Below the pieces are notes generated by a model that did no database searches, was not told the DNA's origin, and saw only the letters and a program-made list of their open reading frames with translations. Below, one piece after another: positions 55,955-64,000 of a stretch of 64,000 bases of DNA; position 1 is the stretch's first letter; every line of letters starts with the position of its first letter. This stretch comes from Caenorhabditis elegans. Taxonomy: Eukaryota > Nematoda > Chromadorea > Rhabditida > Rhabditidae. Position numbers and translations under genes: made by a program. The DNA lies in contig NC_003284.9 of the NCBI RefSeq assembly GCF_000002985.6, forward strand, positions 16,554,001 to 16,618,000, read 5' to 3'.

Positions 55955-58309
55955 AGAATACATGAAAAAATGATACAAAATTATATGTATTCTGGAAAAA
56001 AATTAAACAAAACTAAACCATGAATATTGTTGCCAGTGCAACATGTTCCCAAATTTTACGAATGATAAGAAGACACTTCGTGAGCTAATACATACAATGT
56101 AGAAACATTTTCATTAGTTTAAAATTGAATTAAATCTAATTTGATAATATACCAATACTCTAAACTGTAAGACCAAACTAAAAGTGACAATTTCTGGTAT
56201 AAGTCACAAATACTCAACAACAAAAAACTAACACAAACCCGTCTCGGGCGGTCAAACGCAGTTTCGATTAAACTACACTAAAAGGTTTCAAGTGACCTGA
56301 CCCGAAATGCAAGTTCCTAATTATATAATTACACGCGTTCGTGTGGAAGACCTTCTTTCCAAAATCGTTTAGTTTAGTTCTGATTATCGCGGCTTATCCG
56401 TGTTAATCTCTGACGTGGTCGAAATCCAAAATGAAGAAACTTATGTTTTTGCTGTTTTTTCCAGTTTTTTTGTTTTTGAATCATGTGTACTGAACAACAA
56501 ATGGGCAGGATGAAAAGCAAAATATGATGAAGCTAGCCGAAAACATAAACAATAGAAACAAAAACTTCGAAACAAAAATATGAGGAAAGAGAATATGTTT
56601 TATATGACGAATTTTTTTAAAACTATTTTGATATTTAATGTGTAGTTTTTCGTTTAATAATTTTAGGTATGGTATGTTTTGTATCAATTTTGCACCCCAT
56701 GGTATTTTTCATGGATCTTCTATGATTCCCAGCGTCTTCAAAATGCTCGTATAATTTTGTTTCTAAATGTGCACATTTTTGTTTGAATCCTACGTAAATT
56801 CCAGTTTTGTATATTGAATTTCAAATATAAACAGTCAAAAAATGGTATTGCAAGAAATACTGCAATGAAAAACACAGTAGTTCTAGGAATTACGAACAAA
56901 AATTAATTCGTCGGTTTATCATCTTGTAGAATTGGATTTTTGACTTCTGATTTTTTTAAATATTTTAGAATCTTTTTCGATTTTACTTACTTACTTAGTT
57001 TTACCTAGTTTTATTTAGTTTTATTTGGTTTTATTTTATTTTTTCTTTGATACTGAGTTTTATCGAATTTTCACATAAATTGCTTTAAGTTTCCTTGAAC
57101 AAATCATTTGAAAATCATCAAAAGTATTTTAGGATCATTTTATGCGTTAGTGATTATTGATTTAATATATGGGTTATTGAATAGAAAATGCCAATTTTTT
57201 GATTCTATGTGACAATTGGTTTCTTTCTTTGTGATAGCAAATTAAAAAAATATTTCAATGTCATAATAATTAACTAGAAGCTTCAATAATGAACTATGAA
57301 TAGCATATAAGTTTGAAATCTATTGATAAAAGATTATCAACAAAAAAGAAAAGAGTTAAACCATGTAAAACTTTTAGTCAAGTGTTAGAAATGTGTTGAT
57401 TGAGTAGCCCCTCTCGAGACGCGAGTAAGAAATCGATTGATCAACGATAGGTGGGAGGCAGTGCGCTGGGCCCTACGCTCACCATCGGCATCTCTGTGCA
57501 ACGCGTACTATCTCGACGACCCATCTGTCCAATTGCTACACGCATTCGCGATCTTGTTCCGCGCTGGACCACACTACCAACACTTCCCGCTTGACCCTTT
57601 CTCTCTCCCGGAGCCTAATAACACCTGCTTTTTCTACTGGTCGTTTTTTCTTTTATTAATTGCCTCTTTTCTCTCAGCGTGTTTGTTTTTTGTCTTCTAT
57701 TTTCAATTTTGAAAAAGAAAAACATTTTTCTCGTTATTCAAAAGTTTCTCTTCATGTTTTCTTCTCCGTGTGAAAAACAGTATAGATTTCTCATTCCCAA
57801 TTCTCTTCCACCTCACCGGGTCACGTGAACTTGATGCGAAGGAAAACAAACCCTCAACTGTCTAGCACTCACAGTTTCTGGTTCCCGAGCGGTGGCGGCA
57901 CACAAGGTCGAAAAAATTCAGTCACCAAAAATTGATAGCCTCGGCTGTTTTGGCGTGTCAAATTAATGAACACTGTCTTAAGAATTTCAACATAATGTTT
58001 CATCTTTTTCCTTTTTAGATTTATCATCTCCTGTTTGAATTTAAATATTTCACAAAGTACAAAAAGTTACGATATAGCCAACTTTTCATAACAGAGAAAA
58101 ACCACTGTAATGTCAAATTTTCAGAAAATTGGTGAATTTCTGTTAAATATCCTTAGTATCCTCAATTAACAAGTTCCTAATCAATTTCTCTCCGAATCTA
58201 TTTCCAACCAAAAAGTGTTTCAAGTTTGGCATGTCGCCCGTCCCGCTGTTCATCCCGTCCATCTTCGCTCGTGTGTCCCGTCCATCCCACATATCGAAAA
58301 TATATTGGT

Positions 58310-58334
58310 AGTGTGTGTATGTGTGTGTGTGTGT
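58310..58334. repeat. (GT)n microsatellite
   Basis: An imperfect GT run interrupted by one AT. A complementary (AC)n tract lies near 58545-58567. Open minus-strand frames through them are not supported. Confidence 0.85.
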
Positions 58335-58828
58335 AGAACTGGCCACACAGACGTATATACTGTTAGATACGGGGAGAACCACCAGAGATGAAGAGAAATG
58401 GTGGTGAGTGGTCGAGCGCACGTCGATGAGTGTCTATGAGTGCGGTGGTGAGCGCATGAGCGCGTGAGTGTGCGGCGGTGCGGTTTCTCCGTCTCTACAC
58501 GACATGAAACCCTCTCAGTTGACCCTACGTTCCTTCTTCTCTCTGCACACACACACACATACACACAGCGGTCTCATTGATTCGTGAAAGAAAAAGAGAG
58601 AGCGAGAGTGCGGGAGGGTGGTCTGATGAGTGAAGCGTGAGCGGACAGACTCACGGGGGTTAGTAGTAGTGAAGCGAGGAAAAAGTGGAAAGACGGGGAG
58701 TTTCCGCTGCGTCTCTCGCCCGGCAAGCAATTTGATGTTGGCCTCTCACTATGAGATGGAGAGAGACAGACAGGGAGAGAAACGCGCAATGTCGTCGCCG
58801 GTCGCCTTCTCGCCCTCGATCGGGGTAG

Positions 58829-58830
<2 letters not shown>

Positions 58831-58860
<30 letters not shown>
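58831..58860. repeat. (AGC)10 trinucleotide repeat
   Basis: Ten uninterrupted AGC units in the presumed leader region of ain-1. In the frame starting at ATG 58789 they encode poly-Ser. The repeat is flanked by CpG-rich sequence. Confidence 0.95.
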
Positions 58861-58861
<1 letters not shown>

Positions 58862-59492
58862 CAGCCAACCAGCCTGCGAAGCACCAGACCCCTCTTCTAA
58901 CTAGTCTCTCTCCTTCTTCTGCTTTTTCCTTCTCCTTTCTCTCTTTCCTGCTTTTTCCTTAACCCCTTGTCCGCCTAGTTCCCACCTAGCCAGCAGCGCC
59001 CCGGGGGCTTTTGGGGCCTTTCTTTACAACAGTAGTTATGTAGGTTGTACAAAACTTATTAAATTTTTTAATGTTTACCTTTTTACAGGAGAACGCTTTT
59101 TACACTGAACTTGTTTCTATCTAGCAGTATTGCATTAATTAATAGTTTATGCTTTCTAACTTTGACAATGATCTTGTAAAACATAATTTTGCTCAATACT
59201 GTTTGAATGGCTTTAGATCATTTTTTATAAAATTTCTATTAAGCTGATACTCCTGGTCCGTAAAATTTTCAATTGCCTTCATGAAATCCTGCTCGTTACG
59301 CGGCTAATGTTGTTCGACCAATGTACCCATGTCGAAATCAAATAGTGTTATCAATCAGTCTATCAGTTTCTTTGTTTTCTCTTGTCATCTATCATTTACC
59401 ATCACGCTCTCGCCAAAACTCATCAATCAATAATATTCCATTTTTTACAGATAAGCTCAAACTCTGATCGCCAGAGCGCGATCAACGCAACC

Positions 59493-62247
59493 ATGGAGAG
59501 TCTCGCAAAAAACTTCAACAACATTTCAATAGACGACGCAGCGTGGCATCCTAACGACCAACAGCCTGTATGGGGAAACAACGGTCTCCAGCAGCAACGT
59601 GTCTGGGCTCCGCCGGTACCGCAGCCACAGTTCCCAAACAGATCGCCATGGCAACAGGAATCGAACGATATCGGTAATTGGCAATTGTAATCTTGATGAC
59701 GTAAAAATTGTTTCAGAGCCAAATGTCAACGAAGCCCTTGTTGGACTCAGTGGCACAGGCTCATCAAGTCAAAGCCAATGGGGTGGCATTCAGAATACAG
59801 ATTATGAGAAACAGATATGGGGTGATCCACCATTGAGCGATGTGCAGTATCCACTTCAACCACATGCCTGTAAGTTCAAATTTGATTAGACGTTATATTT
59901 ATAAATTTAAATCTATAAATTTTCAGCGTTCGGTGAATTGAATAGTCTTGGAGGTCAATCTGCGCCTTGGTCCATAGGGTCTCAGCCAGCGCACCCGGTT
60001 TGGAGTAACGGAGGAATGGGAAAAGAATCTGATGACTTTTGGAAACAGCAACAGCCTCAACAGCATCAGCAATACCCGATGCCATTGCTGCAGGGAGCCT
60101 GGAATACAGGCATGAGACATGGACCACCAGGACAAGGACAACGTAGTGGGCCAATGATGCAGCAGCAGCAAGACTACCAAGGGGGATGGGGTGGCCCGAA
60201 TAACATGGGTGGCAACAAGCAGATGAACCGTCCATGGGGGCAGGACAGCAATCGTGGAATGTCAGGCATGCCGCCCCGAAACGGTCGTCCAAACCACAAC
60301 CAGGGACGGTACTCTGGCAATATGGGTGGCGGTGTTGACGTTTCAGTTCCACCACCGATGGATATGCACATGGGAGGTGGTATGGGTGGAATGAGAAATA
60401 TGGGTGTTGCTCCGAATAGTGGACACGGATCATGGAAGAATAACAATGCTGGTGGAGGTCAAGGAGGCCACGGCGGTCAAAGAAACTACAACAACCGTGG
60501 TGGAATGGGACACAGTGGAAGCCAGAGTGGCGGAGGATCCAATATGTGGAACAGCACCGGAAACAATGGAAGTGGTGGAAGCATGCAGCAGTTCATGGGA
60601 GGAGACCAGCAGTACAACAATCCATTCCCAATCGGCGGAGCTGCTGATGATCTCACACTGACTGTTTGGCATGATCCAAACGGAGAACTCAAGAAATGGC
60701 AGAGAGATACTGGAGTGTCCTATTGGGGAGACCCGGAGAAGCAAAGTGAGTTTTTTAAAAAAATATTTCCTTGGTGGGAATTGAATGAAATTCTCCATTG
60801 TTTCATGAAAAACTGAAATTAGTCTAAATGTGTTGCTATAGAAATCACCTATTATCGACTATTTTTGCAGCTGACCGTACCATTAGCTTGTGGATTGTTG
60901 GCGAAGGTGCCGATGAGGATTTGGAAACTGCATTGAACCGATGTCCAGTACCACAGAAAAAGGTAATATTGTTGTCTTAGGTATTAAATTGAACTTCATG
61001 TCTCAGGGAGAGGACAATCAACGTTTCCCATTCCCAGTACCAGCGAAACGGCCAATTGTTGTGACCGGATGGGGAGAGCTTCCAGAAAATGATCCAAACA
61101 ATCCGTCCAAGAGCGAGTCGACGATATTCGACGAGAACAACAGATGGAACGACTTGACAACTGAGCAAAATCCATGGTATCTTCCGAATCAGCACACTTC
61201 AACATTCTCCAGTGACAACACCACTGGATCGTGGGTGCAGGGAGGAACAATTCCACTCAATGAGCCCGGAACCAATCAACACGTGGCTGTGGCGGAGATG
61301 CTGAAGAACGCTGTCGACAAGGGATACCTGGACCAGAGCGTGACGATGATGGCCAACTTACCGCCAATGGTGCTGCAGTATGTCAATATGCTGCTCGTCA
61401 AAATTCCAGCGTTGGATAGTGTGGAGAATGAGCTGAAGCAGATAATTGAGAGTTCTCTGCCAGAAGATGTGAAAGAGGTTGATCCACAGAATCAACAAAA
61501 GTACATGAATGATAGTCAAAAGGTGAGGAAGATTGTCGAGTTTTCAGGTTGTTCAGGATAAAATTATGAAAAATTAAAATAGTAGAAGCCAAAATAATTA
61601 TCATACTACAACCTATTATTATAGGAAACAAATGAAAGCTAGACATTTTGCTAGAAATTTAAAATATCAACCTTACCAGAAAACTAGCTTAGATCCTGCT
61701 TAAACCTAGATTTTAAATTGGGCGGCGGGATAGCTCAGTCGGTAGTGGTGGCCGCTAGCAAGCTGGAAGTCATGAGTTCAAGCCCCCTAGGTTTACCCAG
61801 CCTCTATTGAGAAGTGGAGCAATCAACGACTGGATTATCGGTCACGGTCCCCGGCTTGAACGTGGCTCAAATAATAGCCCGGTGGGAGCCCCACCAGACA
61901 GTGCACTACGGAACTGAATTCCAGATCCGCAGTGCATAACACCTGAAGTACGGATCGTCCTTTAATCCTTTAATATCAAACTTTTGAAAAATATTAGACG
62001 CATCGCTAAGGAGCTCAGATTACTTCAGTTCGATTGCTTGCAAAGATGAATAATATGAATACCAAACAAATCAATTTTCCAGCTTGAACACAATCGTCTC
62101 ATCATCGAAGTGACGACAGCAAAGATTGAAGTTCAAGAATACTCGAAAAAAGTGAACCGTGCGCTGATGGACGCTGGAATTGTGCAACCGCAGGAGCAAC
62201 GTGCGCCAGCCTCAACGGAGGACTATCACTACTCGTTCTTAGAATAG
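59493..62247 (+). CDS. ain-1: AIN-1, GW182-like miRISC scaffold (6 exons, 641 aa)
   Basis: Exons: 59493-59673, 59717-59869, 59927-60745, 60871-60962, 61007-61522, 62083-62247. Phases close to 642 codons. A TTTTACAG acceptor ends at 59450, so 59451-59492 is leader. The protein has isolated Trp residues in Gly/Asn/Pro contexts (W18 HPND, W27 GNN, W38 APP, then WGG, WGD, WSNGG), the mark of GW182/TNRC6 proteins. Residues ~130-355 are low-complexity Gly/Gln/Asn/Met, rich in GGM, NRG and poly-Gln. Exon 4-5 holds a more ordered section (SLWIVGEGADED, then PIVVTGWGE). The C terminus is helical and charged. No RRM is seen, unlike vertebrate GW182. Known role: AIN-1 binds the Argonautes ALG-1/ALG-2 and recruits PAB-1 and deadenylases to repress microRNA targets, for example in developmental timing, and concentrates in P bodies. 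It is divergently arranged with the angiomotin-like gene. A SINE sits in intron 5. Confidence 0.93.
61720..61974 (+). mobile_element. tRNA-derived SINE in ain-1 intron 5
   Basis: The head is GCGGGATAGCTCAGTCGGTA with an A box TAGCTCAGTCGG and, 40 bases on, a B box-like GAGTTCAAGCC, so it resembles a class I tRNA. It is followed by about 180 bases of unrelated GC-richer body with small hairpins (GGTGGG AGC CCCACC, and TGCACTACGG facing CCGCAGTGCA) and ends in the repeated tail CCTTTAATCCTTTAAT. Sense orientation relative to ain-1. The body and tail do not match the SINE at 48430, so it is a different family. Confidence 0.7.
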
Positions 62248-63892
62248 ATTGTATCGCCCACCGATCTTCTCTCCCACACACGAACAATTATCATCATTAC
62301 TTTTATTTTGTGTTTCGCACTGTAATCTGAATTTTAAGTTTGGAAATTTGAAATTCAAAGTTTCAGCCTTGTCATCATCATTTCCCATTAACTTGTCTCA
62401 GTGACCTTTGACATTTTCTTCAATACTTTTTTACTCTCCCCCTTTCTCTTTAATTTCGTGTGTGTGTGTGTCTGTTTCCTTACTTTATTGCCTCCGGATT
62501 TCTATTGTAAACGTGGTCTTGTGAATGTTCTCTCTATCTTGTCGTCTCCTTCCTTCTTTACTGCTGATCAGACGGGGAAAATTACACGTTTTTTGTATTT
62601 CACCTCTCGTTTTGCCATCTCCAGATAATCAATTTTTCTTGTTTAAGGGGAGGCTCTCGCCTTTCCCCCTCCCACTAAGAATAATTTGGTGGCTGGTGCT
62701 TGGTCTCACAGGGATTCCAGGTTTATGTCTGCCAGTTCATACCTTCTCTTCTCTCTCTCTCATAATAGGGGTCTTTGTTCCAACAATTTCCAACCACGCG
62801 TAAATCCATCTTACTTTCCCTTTTCCATAACATCCAAACCTCAAAATATAATAAAGTCCATATTAATCAAAATACTGTATTTCTTTTTTTAAATTGTATC
62901 CTTTCGAAAATATAATTCAGTTTTTGGGGCTATTTCCACTAAAACTGCACTTTCTGCAGAGCCTCTGCGAGCATTTTCACCCCACTACTCTTAATCCCCC
63001 ACGTTCACTTTTCAATCAAGCTATTCCCATTTTTAATTTGAATCAAAATTTCTGTGTATGCTTTGCTTCCAAACGTCATTTGTAATCTGGGTCTTTTCTA
63101 CGTCATTCTTTACAGTTTCAATGTGCTAATGTCTCCCGTCTCTTGTCTCTTTTTGCTCTCACCCTCACTCACTAAGTTCCAACCAAAAATTGTGATGAAA
63201 TTATCCCTGAAAACTTGTCAAAATTGGTTCAATCAGCTACATGCGCACACTTTGAAAATCATACAAAAATAAATACAAGAAACGCCTTTCTAAACGATAC
63301 ATAAACTCGTCGTCCCGGCAGCATTTCCCTAGAAACCAGGTCAATTCCTAGTACGGCCCTTTTCCGAATTCTCGCTCTCAATTTCAAACAAAATGGTGTT
63401 CTCATTTCATTGTCTTCTTCTCCAAACTTACCGGACTTCAAATAAACTCATTATGTGCAGTACAGTTTCACAATTCGGGACCCTCTCTCTTCCAGAAATT
63501 TGTCAATTCCCCTCTCTCATTTCTCACTCCGGCTCTCAAAAATCTTGATTAAATCTCGCATGAACATGTAATAATCAAAACTGTTTTCTTATCTCTTACC
63601 ATACTTTACTTGTAACACCCATGCCGTCCAACATCACCTTTGGTTCTATTCTCGTATAATAAAACGTTGTGAATTAAACTCTGGAATGTTCAATTTTAGG
63701 GAGCAGAAATGAAATAGCACTGTTTCTGTATTTATTTTAATATTTATTTCAAGTTTTAGGTTTGAGTGTATGATAGAAACACAATTAATATTTTGTATTC
63801 AAAATAGCCAATTTGTTCAGCAACCGCTTTTTGGTATCACCTGTGCAGCCAGAAACCATTTCTCGTAAAATAAAAGCTTGTCAAAAAGATTC
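62248..63892. other. ain-1 3' UTR and downstream intergenic
   Basis: Pyrimidine-rich, with no gene recognised. ATAATAAAG occurs near 62848 and AATAAAA near 63656; either could serve a long ain-1 3' UTR. Several T/C-rich blocks (62400-62560, 62740-62830) are typical of worm 3' regions. Confidence 0.45.
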
Positions 63893-63963
63893 TCCCCGGC
63901 CGGGAATTGAACCAGGGTCTCGCATGTGACAGACGCGGATACTCACCACTATACTACCGAGGA
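63893..63963 (-). tRNA. tRNA-Asp (GTC), variant copy with T-stem mismatch
   Basis: Minus strand, 71 nt, identical to the copy at 50721-50791 except one base: the T stem reads CCTGG instead of CCGGG, which leaves a T opposite C at the middle pair (51:63). Anticodon GTC, acceptor stem and B box are intact, and the 3' flank GAATCTTTTTG is the same. It may be a functional variant or an early pseudogene. Confidence 0.85.
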
Positions 63964-64000
63964 CACATTTTTCAAAGAATTCGGAGGCTTTCAAAATCAT

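Larger units (their letters stand above)
55520..59492. other. Shared upstream region of aotl-1 (-) and ain-1 (+)
   Basis: About 4 kb between divergent starts. It holds the palindromic repeat at 55765-55954, AT-rich sequence to about 57400, then a less AT-rich block at 57410-57610 with no recognised gene, and a purine/GC-rich block at 58140-59000 with (GT)n, (AC)n and (AGC)10 tracts that probably contains the promoter or untranslated first exon of ain-1. A CpG- and G/A-rich leader-like segment lies at 58590-58830. Confidence 0.5.

Noticed and set aside
57437-57712. 91-codon frame in the ain-1/aotl-1 intergenic region
   Set aside because: It begins at TTG, ends in a T-rich hydrophobic stretch and resembles no family. 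The block may be regulatory or an untranslated exon.
59876-60433. 185-codon minus-strand frame
   Set aside because: It is the antisense shadow of ain-1 exon 3, whose Gly/Gln-rich codons leave the opposite strand open.

Overview
The window is nematode nuclear DNA, almost certainly Caenorhabditis elegans chromosome X. The evidence is AT-rich intergenic sequence, compact exons with short introns and TTTCAG-type acceptors, dense small inverted-repeat elements, and a recognisable gene order: ser-1, cdh-9, an angiomotin-like gene, and ain-1. The assignment to X rests on recalled locations of ser-1, cdh-9 and ain-1. All five protein-coding genes are multi-exon. I rebuilt each one by hand from splice sites, and in every case the exon phases close to a single open frame.

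Layout. 1-4443: no supported gene, two small inverted-repeat elements. 4444-8309 (+): a 9-exon seven-transmembrane chemoreceptor gene with a tRNA-Glu inside intron 1 and a MITE inside intron 4. 8.6-25.7 kb: a gene-poor stretch of about 17 kb upstream of ser-1, holding a tripled ~280 bp repeat, a ~530 bp foldback element and several members of a family sharing a GCGGAACCC core. 25745-33462 (+): ser-1, a serotonin receptor with a far-upstream first coding exon, a long third intracellular loop and a C-terminal PDZ ligand. 34-41 kb: intergenic, with a pair of identical tRNA-Val(CAC) genes in opposite orientation. 41240-47912 (+): cdh-9, a small cadherin. 48430-48722: a minus-strand tRNA-derived SINE between convergent genes. 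49703-55519 (-): a coiled-coil gene of the angiomotin family (probably aotl-1), hosting a tRNA-Asp in an intron. 55.5-59.5 kb: the shared upstream region of two divergent genes. 59493-62247 (+): ain-1, a GW182-like scaffold of the microRNA silencing complex, with a second, unrelated tRNA-derived SINE in its last intron. 63893-63963 (-): a second tRNA-Asp copy with a T-stem mismatch.

The genes do not form an operon: spacing is kilobases and orientations vary. ser-1 and the chemoreceptor are membrane receptors, cdh-9 is an adhesion or signalling receptor, the angiomotin-like protein is a junctional or cytoskeletal scaffold, and ain-1 acts in post-transcriptional silencing. I found no phage, virus, CRISPR array or transferred gene cluster. 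The most useful points for follow-up are the two SINEs, the tripled upstream repeat, the homopolymeric G tracts, the reduced motin protein and the alternative ser-1 tail.
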